Assembly (NCBI GenBank): GCA_022414725.1
Contig: CM039464.1
Span: 10,148,038-10,212,037 of the forward strand
Length of the DNA stretch: 64,000 nucleotides
Source: Microglena sp. YARC
Lineage: Eukaryota > Chlorophyta > Chlorophyceae > Chlamydomonadales > Chlamydomonadaceae
Direction: 5' to 3'
Shown one piece after another: positions 29,092-41,508 of the stretch. Under the pieces are notes generated by a model. The model saw nothing but the letters and a program-made list of their open reading frames with translations. It made no database searches and had not been told where the DNA came from. A program made the translations under genes and the position numbers. Within the stretch, counting starts at the first letter, position 1. The number at the start of each line of letters is the position of its first letter.

Positions 29092-31590
29092 CATCCTGTT
29101 CAACAACAGCAAACTGCACTATATCTCACTAACATTATCACCTCCAACTGCAGAGGCATCTTCTCATCCTGGGAAACACTCTATGACCATATTCGAACTA
29201 ATGAGCCAGACATTGCTATTCTCACCGAAACAAAACTCATCTTCAACAACACAGGTATAATTAATATGATCAAACAAGACTTTTCTGACTACCACTTCCA
29301 TCACAGCAGCAAAACCATTAAGCAAGCTACCAATGCAGACAACATTGTTACCCGCTCAGCTGGAGTTATCACACTCATAAAAAAGACTCTTACTACCCAC
29401 CCAATTAAACATGAAATCCCCACTGACATAGCTGGTCATCTCACTCATCAAACTATTAACAACATCACTCACATTTCAGGCGTCTACATGCCCTGCAATG
29501 ACTCTGCCAAAAGAGCCCGTATCTATGAACACATTCACTACATCATATCCCAGAGCCCCTCTCACCACTATATTGCAGGGGGAGACTGGAATGCAGCTTA
29601 CTACCTCACTGATAGAAGCAACACAGTCCAGCACCTGGAGGACCAGCCTCACTATCAGCATCTTAATAAATACCCAATTCACATTCAACCATCACCACGC
29701 CCCCATACTTACTCAGACAACACTTCCTACAGCAGCAGGATAGATGACATCATTCTCATCAACCCCCCACCTGCAACCACGGTGACAGAAACCACACACC
29801 AAATGGGAGACACACTTGACCACTTGACCCAGGAACAACAAATTACCTCCTCTCTCTTTCCCCCTCCCAACCTGGACACACCACCTCACAATCCAACACC
29901 CCAACTGCAACTTCCTCTCAAACAACAGGACATGGCCAAAGCTAAAGAGGCCATTTCAAATCAATTTCTCCATCAATTTCAGCACAGCCACATCAACATA
30001 AATAAAGCCTGGACTATAGCACAAACTTTACTGGGAGAAGATAAAGCATCTGCACACATTCAATCTATTAGACAAGAACTCACAGCCACCATGCCAGAAA
30101 ACCTTAACAGCATGGCAGATCATCTCATGATCACTCTTCACCAAGCTCTCTCCATCATGACTGACACCTGCCCCACTAAGCCTAGCACACCAGGCACTTT
30201 CTTGCCCAGGCAAACTGCTAAAACTTACAGACGTCTTAACTACCATATTAAACACATTAAAGCACTTCGAACAGCCTCCAACCATCTTGACCAACAACAA
30301 TACATGGAGCTTAGAAGCACACCTCACACGGCAGGCACATACTCACCTACCACTAAAATTAAAATACAACAACACCTACAAAACTCACTCCTCCCTGACT
30401 ACTGCCTCTCTCTAACTGCTGATATTAAACAAAGTATTACAGAACTACGTAACATGCAGGCTGCACTCAAAGAGGAGAGAGCAACCGCTTCCATCAAGAA
30501 ATTCCGACGCCGCCTCAGCACACAGGCACGACAAACTCACAGGTATATTTTCTCTCCTGAAAATTACACACATACACCCACTGCTCTACTGGACGCATCC
30601 TCAAACACACTTAGCACCAGCACCCAGTGTCTCCTGGAAGTTATGACTAAACACATGGGTAAGCTCATGTCACCTCCCACACCACCCATCTCAGATGACT
30701 ATACACGACATGCCACCCCCCCACCATGGGAAACACACACGGATAAATATCACCTTGAAACCCCAGCCAACTCCATACAAAACACTGCCTCCCCTTACAC
30801 CTATCTCTCCTCCTCAACCACCTATGATGACTGTATTAGGAAACTCTCCACCAACAAAGCCACAGGCCCAGACGGCATACCTAATGAACTACTTATGTGC
30901 CTCCCACAGGAAATGCACCTCACCATACACAAACTCATGCAGCTAGTATGGATCCTGGGAGAAACACCAGACTGCTGGAAAACCTCACACACAGTCATGC
31001 TCTACAAAAAATCAGATCCTTGCTCGCCTCAAAACTACAGGCCAATAGGCCTTAACAATGCTGTAGCCAAACTCTGGACCTCTCTTGTCACTAACACTAT
31101 TACTACCTACTCTGAAACCAACCACATTCTTAGTGCCTGCCAAGAGGGTTTCAGAAAAGACAAAAGTACCTATAGACAACTCTTGACCCTACTCCACAAC
31201 ATTGAGGATGCTGCCCTCTTCCACCAGGACCTCTATGCTGCCTACTTTGACTTTAGCTCTGCTTTCAACATGATTGACCACCAAAAACTTCTTTGCATCA
31301 TGCACAGCTTGGGTTACACCCACGACACTATAGACACTATTAAAGGAATTTACACAAACTCTACTACACATATCCTCCTCAACAATACATCTGGCTCCCC
31401 TATCCCCATCACCAGGGGCACTATCCAGGGAGACACTCTCTCCCCCTTACTCTTCATTATTTTTCTAGAACCCCTACACAGATGGCTCCGTTCTGGGGAC
31501 GAGGATACAGAGCAGCATCCCTACCCCCCAAAACAGCAGATGAAAATCACACTAGCAGCTTGGGGTATGCTGACGACACTGCCGTCCTAA
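29092..31590 (+). pseudogene. LINE APE endonuclease plus N-terminal reverse transcriptase
   Basis: Reading in frame straight after the TGA at 29089-29091 gives TNIITSNCRGIFSSWETLYD, the start of an APE domain. IAILTETK, GVYMPCND, GGDWNAAYYL, SSRIDDIIL and LDHL follow, covering the catalytic N, E, D/N and D-H blocks. The first ATG (29266) is downstream of the first block, so this region has no start codon of its own. RT motifs NKATGPDGIPNELL (about 30850), PQNYRPIGL, AAYFDFSSAFNMID (31230) and GTIQGDTLSPLLF (31413) follow. The frame is lost near 31480-31560 before the YADD box. Confidence 0.8.
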
Positions 31591-32339
31591 CCGGCAGCTC
31601 AGAGGACCTTCGTATCCAATGTGGTGAAGTCCAAACTTTTAGCATCTGGTCGGGCATTCCTCTTAACGCCACTAAATGTGTGGTCAGTGGCATACTCCAC
31701 AAATCACACCCCTCACAACCTACTCACAACAACATTCTTAAACAAAGGTTGGAAAAAATTCCCTTAGGAAATTCCTATGCTACCTACCAGCCTCAAGACC
31801 AAGCCTACAAATACTTGGGGGTTCACATCTCACTTACCTTAAATTGGAAAACTCAACTCCACTCTACTATTGAAACCATTCACAACAAAGGCTTGAGCAT
31901 CCTCACTAAAGCTAAAAACAGGGCAACTCCCACTCAATGCTCATGAATAATTTCACAATGTGTTAGAGCAGCTATTAAATACCCGATGATAGTAGCCCCC
32001 TTCTCACTAACCGACATTCATGTCATTGACAGAGCAGTATTAAAAACAGTGAAACTCTGCTGCTCCCTTCCTAGATCTTTTCCGACGAGAGCACTCCACC
32101 TCCCCAAAACAGAGGCAGGACTAGGGGTGCCCTCTCTACTCACTGAATACACCCAGATTACTGCAACAGCCCTCACCCAGTCCATGAACGACCAAGGTCA
32201 CCTGGGAATCCTCACCAGGGCTCTTCTTAACAAATCAACCTCCACCATGACCACTCTAGATCCTCTCTCTCTCTCCCGCAAGCAACTTAAATATATGTCC
32301 CTAGCCCGCCAGCTGGAAATTATTAAAAATCTGACATAA
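31482..32339 (+). pseudogene. LINE reverse transcriptase C-terminal half, frameshifted
   Basis: In the +2 frame relative to the preceding block, LGYADDTAVLTGS supplies the catalytic RT motif, followed by the thumb region YKYLGVHISLTLNWKTQL. A TGA at 31944-31946 interrupts it in frame. Reading continues as IISQCVRAAIKYP and LCCSLPRSFPTRALHLPKTE, typical of the LINE RT thumb/connection, to a TAA at 32337-32339. Confidence 0.75.
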
Positions 32340-32425
32340 TAATTTATTGGAATGACACAGAACTTCTTGACAAACTTAACATACACTCTCTCCCTCTCCC
32401 CCCACAGGCAATTTCTGTCTCACTC

Positions 32426-34060
32426 ATGACTCCATTTCATGACCTGGACATTTACTCATACCATGACCTGGTCACCCCTATGGGAACCCATCTTGTCAGC
32501 ACTACAGATCTCTCCCTTATCACCTTACACAAAATTACTAAACACCACAAACGATCTCTGAACCGCCTCACCGCTCACCTCTCTTCCCTCCAAACCGTCG
32601 GTCCTCCAATACACTCTGACCCACTTCCTCTCTCTCACCGACAACTTGCGCCTGGTTACGCAATTGCGCAGAACACAACGGACAACGTTAAATCTCCCGC
32701 TCCTAACGAACCCTCTACTCCACTCGCCCAGCGCTACCAACCTCACGCCACCGTTACTGATTCAGACTACGAGGCGGATCCCACTGGGGACCTGGAAGGA
32801 AACCAATGGTGGGCGTGGCCCACGCAGATCGCAGGCAGCCACGCGCACCAAGCATGGGGCTGCCCCAGCAGTGATGCCACCTGGTCAGCACGTCACTACT
32901 TGTGCAAATCTTGGATTCGACACTCCTCCACTTCTAAATTTTACCGCGCATATAAAATAACTCCCACTTCACATCCTGACAGGATCCGCGAGGCCATGAC
33001 ATTTCCCGACAGCAGCGCACCTGCACCACCGGCGCGCCTGCTCCACCTTACCTACGGATCCCAGTACAAAGCCCTGCACATTACGAGCTGGCGGGGCAAG
33101 CGCTCTTACAACGACGACAAACTTGCCACCACTACCGTTGTCCACGTCCAATGGGCCCCAACAATTATGCACAACGACCATATCAACTCCTACACACACA
33201 TGGGATACAGCATCCACCACAGCACACCTCTTACCTCCACTACCTCCACCATATATTGGAAACCTCGATCTCACCATGCGGCTCATCTTGCTGAACTGGT
33301 GGGACAACCAGCATATGCCCAATTAACCCACACTTTTAAAATCACTCCCCCAACAACCACACACCTCAACCCCAGGAAGGACATCCACCTCACTAACCTC
33401 CAGCAACAAGGCCAATGGGCCACCTCTCCAGGATTTAATGCTGACAACCATAACCTTGTTCACAAACTTTTGAAAATTGACACACACGACAGGCACCCAG
33501 ACTGGGACATTCAACCACCCTCAGCCTACACTATACAAACAGGCATCCTCACTACTCTGGATGGCCAATCCACACACACACACACCAACGCCTCATATCT
33601 TTATAACCCCACTGGTCACTGTCTTGGGCACATACCCAACGACAGACTCACCTCTCTTAAACAAAACTATGACCATTTTAAAAACCACCACCCTACCAAA
33701 TGGAACCAACTGACTCAAGGAGGAACATACCACACTGACTTAGCTGCCCTCTTCACCAGATACAGAGCTGCCCCTTCCGCCACCAACATTCTTTCTCCTT
33801 TTCTCTACCAAGCAGCAGCTGCTCTGGGCATTACTCACCATCGTACTTCTAACCCCCTTAGCTACGACCAAAGCCTCACCAGCTTCTCTTCTACCAGCCC
33901 TGCTGACCAGCTCTTTGGCTCCAACCAAGACCCCTTTCTTACCACCTGGACTGGGGGCTCACTGGTGGACGTTCCCAACTCCACCACACAAGCACACCAA
34001 GCTCTAAGGTGGGCCCTAGCCAGTGCTGACCATGCTGAAAATACTCTCAGCCCTACCTGA
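32426..34060 (+). pseudogene. LINE region of unknown function between RT and RNase H
   Basis: A 544-residue open frame lies in a third frame. I recognise no domain. It is rich in Thr, His, Pro and Trp, with blocks such as GNQWWAWPTQ, SWIRHSSTSKFYRAYKI and AAALGITHHRTSNPL. Its length argues against random openness, and its position between thumb and RNase H makes it part of the LINE polyprotein. A TGA at 34058-34060 ends it, and the same frame continues past it toward the RNase H segment. Confidence 0.6.
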
Positions 34061-34305
34061 ACCCCGATGCTCCTCCCTGATGATCTTGCTGCCCCTTACA
34101 AAACTCTTCTCCATCACTCCTGGATTCACTATATTGACTCTAGACCACAGTCTGAATTTTATACTACCTCTGAAATTTGGCTTGGCAGCAAATCTCACAC
34201 TCCACCCTCCACTCAAAAACTACATCTCATTCTTATATGCAACCCCCACAGCCAAGCTACTTACTTTCCTAAACTTCCAGATTTATTGACCAATGGACAT
34301 ACTAC

Positions 34306-35455
34306 ATGCAAAGCCTTTCCTCATCCTGGGAGCCCTCTACTATCACACCACCTCCCACTCTTACCTTCTCTGACATTGTCATCACCTACCCTCGGAAACT
34401 TAAATCTCTTGCCAAAAATCCTTGGCAAACTCCACTCCACCAACACCCTCCTTCCTCCCCTCTTACCATTACCCACCCTTGTCTTTACCTAGCTACCCCC
34501 TCCTCAGGCCTCCAGGTCTACACAGATGGCAGTCTAATAAAAGGTAAACCAGGGCATCCTAGCAAAATCGGTGCTGCAGTCTATGTCCCGGCTGCAGGGC
34601 AAAGTTACACCATCAACCCTGGGGGAATAGGGGCCACCAAAACTAACAACCGGGCAGAACTGGTAGCCATCCACCAAGCCCTTCTCAACACTGATTATGA
34701 CAAATCTCTTACCCTCCATACAGACAGCCTCTGCTCTCTTCAACTTATAAAAAATGATTCACGACCCTACCACTACAACCCGTTCTATTCATACTGAATT
34801 ACTGCAATCAATTCAAAAACACCTCATTCAACGCATCCTGCATGGCTCACACACCACTCTTTGCAAAGTCCGTTCCCACACAGGTATCCTTGGAAATGAC
34901 AGAGCAGACACTCTGGCACGCAAAGCAGCTGAGCACCCCACCTTAACCAATTTTACTGACACCACTGGGGAAATCCCCCGCCACAATGTTTACTGGCCCA
35001 CAGTTCAACCTCCTCGCACACCCATGGGAGATATTCCCCCACGAATTTTAGCACCTAACCTTACACAAGGTATCACCTCTAACCTGCCCACTAGCTGCCA
35101 CCTTGGCCAACACCCTCTTAAAGGGATCTATGCAACCACCTGGGCTGATAACACTCCCCATCAACTTCCTCAAGCAAGAAACAAATTCTGGACCTCAACC
35201 CTTATCCAACATAAAACTAAATTCCACATCCTTAAAGCCCGCTGGGGTAGACTATGGAACCGTAAACTTGCATTCCGCTGGAAACTCCCTTATGTTACCA
35301 GCACTCACCCCCCCACGAACTCCCTATGCCCCATTTGCCACACCTGTGAGGACGGAGCGGGCCACATCCTGGCGGGCTGCACACACCGGACTTTCAAGGG
35401 GCTCTATATCAAAAGACATGACGCCGCAGTGCGACTCATCCACAAGGCCATTTGA
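34306..35455 (+). pseudogene. LINE RNase H and CCHC zinc finger, frameshifted
   Basis: LQVYTDGSLIKG (first Asp), NNRAELVAIHQAL (Glu) and LHTDSLCSLQLIK (second Asp) mark RNase H in one frame. A six-A run at about 34746-34751 coincides with a shift to the next frame, which continues VRSHTGILGNDRADTLARKA (His and last Asp). NSLCPICHTCEDGAGHILAGC then gives the zinc finger found before RLE domains. RHDAAVRLIHKAI follows, and a TGA at 35453-35455. Confidence 0.78.
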
Positions 35456-35968
35456 ACCGGCGCCCTGGGATCCCGCAGAATGATCATGGATGCTGGCAAG
35501 GAAGAGGACCTCCCCAGGGGGGTCCTGGGCAAACGTCTCCCTAACTGGTTACGCCCCTCCACTATTACTGTAGCGGACTGGAAGAGAATGAGACCCGATC
35601 TTGCCGTCCTACCTGACATAGACTCCCCTACCTGTATGTCTGATAAAGAACTCTGGGTTCTTGAGCTTGGATACTGCTCTGATACCAACCATGCTACTAA
35701 GTTTATCACTAAACACGCCCAGCATGTTGAATTAGTAAATGGCCTCCGATCGGCTGGATACCTTGTTCATTATGAAGTTATCACCGTTGGAACAACTGGT
35801 ACTATTCCTACCTCTTTTTTGACTTCTATGACCACTCTTGGACTCCAGAGAACCTGTGCCCTCAAACTGGCAGACACAGTCCACTCTCACACCATTACTA
35901 GCTTTCAAAGTATTTTACAGTGCAGACGCTTTATGGAAGCACACCCCGGGTCGATACCCGGGGACTAG
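35456..35968 (+). pseudogene. LINE restriction-like endonuclease (RLE) domain
   Basis: This is in the same frame as the zinc-finger block, directly after the TGA. GSRRMIMDAGKEEDLP and RLPNWLRP are followed by RMRPDLAVLP, then ELWVLELGYCSD, fitting the RLE pattern R/K-x-PD-(x)n-E. The C-terminal [13 protein letters not shown] ends at a stop shortly before the 3' UTR. With the upstream APE domain this gives the element two different endonucleases. Confidence 0.72.
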
Positions 35969-36203
35969 CACACAGACCGTCCCCCCTCTCAGGTTTTTTC
36001 TCACCAGCTGTATTGTGCCGGTGCTTCCCAATCGGGGTGAAAAACCCCCGTATTAAGCTGCACTGGTCTGATGTAGTTGGTCATTCTTTTTACTGAGATG
36101 GTCCTACGGTGACTATAGCTAGCTCCGGCTTCGCTATGGTGTCCTTAACTTCACGTCCTGTGAGTAACGGTTCTACACGGATGTAACAATTTCAATTTCA
36201 ATT

Positions 36204-37328
36204 TCAGCGCTTTTGAGTGCAACAAGCGCAAAAACTGCGCGCTGCGCCCACAATGGATTGAAAATACTGCGCGAAACGCGCAGTGGGCCTCCAAAAGCGT
36301 GCGCAAAATCGCGCTGCCGCGCGCGCTTTGTAGTACCCTGACCCTGACCCATAGACTGTCCACCAACTGGATGTTGCTTGTCTCTCTATGTTGGATTGGA
36401 TTGTTACATGGTATTTCAGCTAACTTGAACTTGAACTTGGTTACATAGCTTCAGCCAGCAATTGGGCTGCTCACTGTCCTCCAAACTTCAAATTTCAGCC
36501 AACTCTGGGCTGCTCACTGTCCTCCGATGCCAAGTCTCACCGTGTGATACCCACGAAAAACAGTGAGCATGCTAAGCGGACATAGTGCTACCTCCCTGGA
36601 CATGTGGATAAACTGCCCAACTACTGGCTGCTGCTTAATATCTAGATTGGATTGGATTGGATGACGGAAATCTAATTTTAGAAACGACAAAATTAATAAA
36701 TGTGATGAGAATCGCACAATTAAATTATCACTGTAGCACGAACTTAGGGAGTCGGGGCCTCCGTCAGTAAAACGATTGTTTGGGGATCAGTTCATCAGTG
36801 CTTTTTCTTTTGAGCCCCTCCTGCTATCTGGTTGAGAAATTCCATTTAGCCAATTTGGCTATCCCCTAGGCTGTAACAACATACATGGATTGTTACCTGG
36901 CATTTCAGCTAACTCTCGGTTGCCCGCTGTTTGCCGATGCATGTCCCCCCCGTGCAACACCCATGGGAACCAGGGAGAAAACTAAGCAGATTGGACGGTT
37001 GTAAGACGTGTCCAGGTCTTGGTATCTACCGGTATATTGTACTTGATATCAGATCCTGCCTCATGTATGAAAGTAGGTATTGGGTTACATGATTAGCCGG
37101 AGGCGGCTTCCAATAGCCGCATATATATGACATATCAGATCGTGCTGGGGGAGCCAGTCTCATGGAAACCCTCCCATGCAGTACATGACATGACGGACAG
37201 ATCATATCATAACATTATGAATTAGGCTATTCAGACGGTTGACTCAGATTCCTTACAGTTGCTTTTCATATTTCCAATACATATAATTTACCCTTAAGCG
37301 TTGAGGAAATAAGCACATGCAGGCTTCA
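36204..37328 (+). repeat. Right copy of 1.12-kb direct repeat (long target-site duplication)
   Basis: It begins immediately after the LINE (TTTCAA)n tail and ends at AGGCTTCA, exactly the point where the left copy gives way to LINE sequence. Divergence from the left copy is below about 1%, suggesting a recent insertion. Confidence 0.85.
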
Positions 37329-39135
37329 TCGTTGTCAGTACTTATATTTGCAAAAGTAGGGGGCCTGCTTGCTGGACATTGAGACACTGCACGAGAGGTC
37401 CAGCGATCTTTCAGATGGGGCCCCCATTGGTACAAGTGCTAGTAGACATATTTAAGGTGTATGCTGGGCCTTGTAAAGTTTTAGCTTTGTGTGCGATGTT
37501 TCCCTTAATTAGGGGGTATATCACAACACTGGCTGGCCTTACTGGTCTTATCAGCTTTTACCATTAAATAAAGTCAACTGCACTATCTAGCTTGTAAGTC
37601 CAGACTGTGCAGGTCTGTCTTTGTGCTACTACCAATAGAGTCGCTACTGTCAAATAATAACAGAGTCACTTCCCCTGGGAGGCTCTGGTAGCTTCTGGAA
37701 GATATAACTCCTGTGGGACAGAGGGATGGTGGTGGGTACTCGAAAAACTGGTTAAGATCAAGGCATAGGCAGCTTGGGGCACCAAGATTTTAGTGCCCCC
37801 AGTGACTGTGCACTTGATTATATACCGGGCAGGACAGTACTGCTGGGAAAACACTGGCGGTGGTTACTCCTGGTTTTGCCCGGGGGTTTACGGGTATTTG
37901 AAATATGAAGGCGTCCTGCGGAATCTTACGACGCGCGTCTGAATACTCCATTTCTCCCACTACTGTGTGGGAAATGCGGCGTTTACAGGCATGCTCTATT
38001 TTGTGCTCTTCACACGGTCTATCAGCTTCCAGGGTACTCACCGTCTGCTGTCAGAGTGAAAGTAGGCAGCATAAACCATTTTGTTTAAACGACCCGAGTT
38101 CGTGCTACAGTGATAATTTAATTAAACAATTTAATTAAATCATGATCTATGTGACATATCTAGGGATAGGCAATATGCTATCATATGATATCATGTCATC
38201 GTATGATATCATATGATATCATACGATGCCGGCGGTCTGAGTAACGGTAGGTAACTTTGGCCTACGGCATCATATCATATGATATTAAATCATACTAGCA
38301 TCCGAGCCCGTCGTCCCGACGGGCGGACCACCCCCGTGGCCACGTCAGCGACAGGTGTCGAAAAAACGAGATCCGAAACCACTGAAACCAAAAGCCCAAT
38401 TGCCTGGGCCAAAAGGGCTAAACCATATCACGGCCATGCTACTTTAAATAATAAGATGATATTTGTATGATATCATATGATATCGTACTCGTCTTTGGTC
38501 GGCATCATATGATTTGCCGGTCCCTAGACATATCATATGTCCATCCCCCGAAGGAATCAGGATTCATGACCTGCTTCATGCTGGAGTCTTTATGAACCAA
38601 TGCAGGTTCAATTTTCAATCCTTGTTGGGGAAACCCTTGCGCAGTACTACTGTTTCTGAGGCTTGGGGTAGGCTTGGGGCCTGAAGTAGAAAGCATCAAG
38701 CATTTGAGGTCGGATATTCGGATATTTCGAGTATTCTATCAATTGCTTGTACCCTGTGATTTTGAGGATTGGGTTGGAAGCCCCCCGCCCCCCCCGGCCC
38801 CTCTTCCGCCGGGGGCGAGCACCAGGGAGCACGAGTCTAGCCCGGTCTAGCCCAGCACGTCCAGCACGTCATACTGAAACCGGTTTCCGTCTGATTATAA
38901 AACATTTAACTAGGCATTATCGCAGCCCAATCTTAAGCGCCTCCTTGCTGCCCCACCACCCTTACCCCCACCCCACCTGTTTACTGCCACCCTGCGAACA
39001 CCACCTCGGCCTTGCCACGAGGTCATATACTGCGTCGGGCTCCTCTGGTCTCATCCTCCCCTTCGCTGCGTTACACACCATCAAATCTTCTGATCTTGCA
39101 TCGTTTTTGTCCTCTTCTTCTGCCAATCAAAGACT
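37329..39135. other. Spacer with palindromic ATCATATGATATC repeats
   Basis: No gene is supported. ATCATATGATATC-type palindromes at 38165-38285 and 38455-38530 flank a ~180-bp segment, which suggests a small inverted-repeat element. CATCATATGAT followed by TGCCGGTCCCTA also occurs near 5735 and 4880. A remnant of the CTGTAGCACGA repeat is at about 38090-38130. The part just upstream of 39136 would hold the promoter and 5' UTR of the next gene, but I see no clear TATA box. Confidence 0.5.
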
Positions 39136-39334
39136 ATGCGCATCGACGATAATTTCGCTATCCAGCTCGTGGATCGATCATCTGGGGCGACGCTCCCTGA
39201 GGTCGAACAAAATGGGAAGGTGTTCGTAGTTGCGAGACCTCAGACCTGGATTGGAGTTCAACGTCAAGATTTCGCAGCAGCACAGCGTAGCTGTTGGAAC
39301 CGGGCAAAACCTCTGCGTAGGTCACACATATTCA
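39136..39334 (+). pseudogene. DUF7918-like exon 1 with 7-bp duplication
   Basis: It starts at ATG with MRIDDNFAIQLVDRSSG. The frame switches at the duplicated AGACCTC (about 39236-39249), after which GLEFNVKISQQHSVAVG and CVGHTYS are read in another frame. The proposed donor is TCA|GTACCC. An alternative donor near 39413 (TGCAG|GTACAAG) would lengthen the exon. Confidence 0.5.
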
Positions 39335-41457
39335 GTACCCCTGAAATTCCATAAAAACGATGGAACGATGTCATTGATGTGCTTGTCTGCTTATCAAAAT
39401 TGCAGGTACAAGAGTAGAGGAAGCTTCTGGTTCTACTTGTCTGTCCTCCCCCCCTGTCTCTTACTTACTAATATGCAATGGTTTTCGATTTGGAATTTCC
39501 AGACTCACCTTGGTTGCAGCAGCCTGGCTGCTCATGGCTGTAAGGAGGGTTGCAGATTGTCCTATCTGCAATCTACCGTACGCGCCTTAAGTATTGGCAA
39601 GATTAAGTATTGGCAAATGTCGTTTTCCCCCTAAAAGTGGGTCTCAGAAAAGCATGGCAAAACTAACTTGGCAAAGAGGTCTATGGCTCTGACTGTCTCA
39701 AGCTCAGACTTGAGATCCAGTTGGCAAAGGGTCTTATGTTATTGTTACATTTCCTTGTTACATGTTCACCAAGTAGTCTGCCCAAGCTTGCTGTAAAACC
39801 ATGTGACAATTCAAATAAGGAGCATTAAACTTGCTAGGGCTTAGTAGCCAGAACGGTATATTGCTCCAGCCATCCAAATAGCAGGCTGGATCCTTGTAAC
39901 CAAGTTCAAGGTCGAGTACATGTTTACAAAGTAGTCTGCCCAAGCTTGCTGGAAAAAAAACCATGTAGCAATTCAAATCAGGAACATTGAACTTGCTAGG
40001 GCTTAGTAGACAGAGTACCATGGTAATCGTAACTTGGCAAAGGCCAACCACCTGGAGTGGTCTCAAGCTGGGTCCCTAATCCGGTTTGGCAAAGGGTTGT
40101 TTGCCAAACCGTTTGCCAATACTTAAGGCGCATACGATATATGAAGAAATGAAAACAGATATCAAAATTTCTCAAGTATTTGACAAACAAGCTCTGCTGA
40201 CATGTATGTATATTGCAGTCCAGGGGTAGGCCAAATAGGCTAAATGGACTTGCCCAACAGCGATAGGAAAGTTTTAAAAAGAAAAAGCATTGATGAACTG
40301 AACCCCGAACAATCGTTTTCCTGGCGGGGGCACTGAGTTCGTGCTGACATGGGTTTCCTCAATCATGTAGGCTGCTATGGAGCTTGATGGTGTCAACATG
40401 AACTACTTAGCGAGTTTGATGGAATGGCGTCCTGCATTTTTTGGTGAGAAACAAATTGGGCGACAAATGGCAGTTTCTAATGTTGAGCCCCTTTCTACCA
40501 CACCGCAATCTCTTCTACCTGAACCCCCTCCTACACCACCCTACCATACCTACACCACCCTACCATAATAAAAAATGCCACATGTTATCCTTACCTGCCC
40601 TAGCTTGCCCTGCACAATGTCTAATAATATGTTTTCCTGCCAAAGACGGCGAACAGCCAAATTGCTGGCTGAAGCTATGTAACCAAATTCAAGTTCAAGC
40701 ACACAGTCTCACAACCACTACCACCACAGCCACAACCATTGAAACATGAATGCCAAAAGCAGAACCCAGGGTAGAATATGATGGGAGGGTTCAAACTGGT
40801 GACCCGAAGCAGGGTTTATGTTTCCAACCCCCTCCTACACAACCCTACCATAAAAAACAAACGCTATCCTTACCTGCCCTCGCATGCCCTGCACAGTGTC
40901 GCAGTGTGATTTGAAGTGAAACCTGAAAATGTAGTTTGTGACGGACACACACGGACACACATACGTTTTTGACAGACTAATCCTTCAATCAATTTTTTGG
41001 ATTTTTTTTCATTCGGGTAAAAATCTGGAGATTTTTTTCATTCGGGTATAAAAAACAGACGCTATCCTTACCTGCCCTTGCATGCCCTGCACAGTGTCAC
41101 AGCACCACTACTACCACTGACACAACCATTGAAATTTGAATGCCAAAAGCTGAACCAATATTTCCCTCTTACCCCAACCCCTTGACCAACCTTACTGGTT
41201 TTGTTTTTACTGCCAAAGACGGCGAGCAGCCAAATTGCTGGCTGAAGCTAAGTAACCAAGTTCAAGTTCAAGTTCCCTTAACTGTATCCTTTACCGCTGC
41301 GTGCGCTTCCTGCAGATGGCTTCAAAGAAGTGGCGAACAAAAGGGTCACCCTGAGACCCTTCTGCTTTGCACCCTTCTCCACCATGGATCCTGTTGCGGG
41401 CGCACAAGAAGTCGAGAATCCTGAACATATCAAAGTAAGTGTTAGCACTACCAGAAT

Positions 41458-41508
<51 letters not shown>

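Larger units (their letters stand above)
26552..36203 (+). mobile_element. Dualen/RandI-like LINE with APE and RLE domains, decayed
   Basis: Plus-strand order is: chimeric 5' end with an RT fragment, 69-bp repeats, a long N-terminal region with a cysteine-protease-like signature, APE endonuclease (SNCRG, LTETK, GGDWNA, SRIDDI), RT (NKATGPDG, YFDFSSAF, GTIQGDTLSPLLF, YADD), an unassigned ~540-residue region, RNase H (YTDGS, NRAELVA, HTDS), a CCHC finger and an RLE-like domain (RPDL then ELGYC), and a (TTTCAA)n tail. Carrying both endonuclease types is the hallmark of Dualen/RandI elements known from Chlamydomonas. The copy is dead: four in-frame TGA, one TAA and at least four frameshifts. The flanking repeats define its ends. 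Confidence 0.82.

Noticed and set aside
29089..35455. TGA read as an amino acid (recoded stop)
   Set aside because: The same element also has frameshifts and a TAA, and the histone and DUF7918-like genes use ordinary codons; decay by CpG deamination is simpler.
25428..37328. LTR retrotransposon interpretation of the 1.12-kb direct repeats
   Set aside because: The enclosed element is a LINE with an APE domain and a 3' simple-sequence tail; the repeats lack TG...CA ends and consist of unrelated dispersed repeats.
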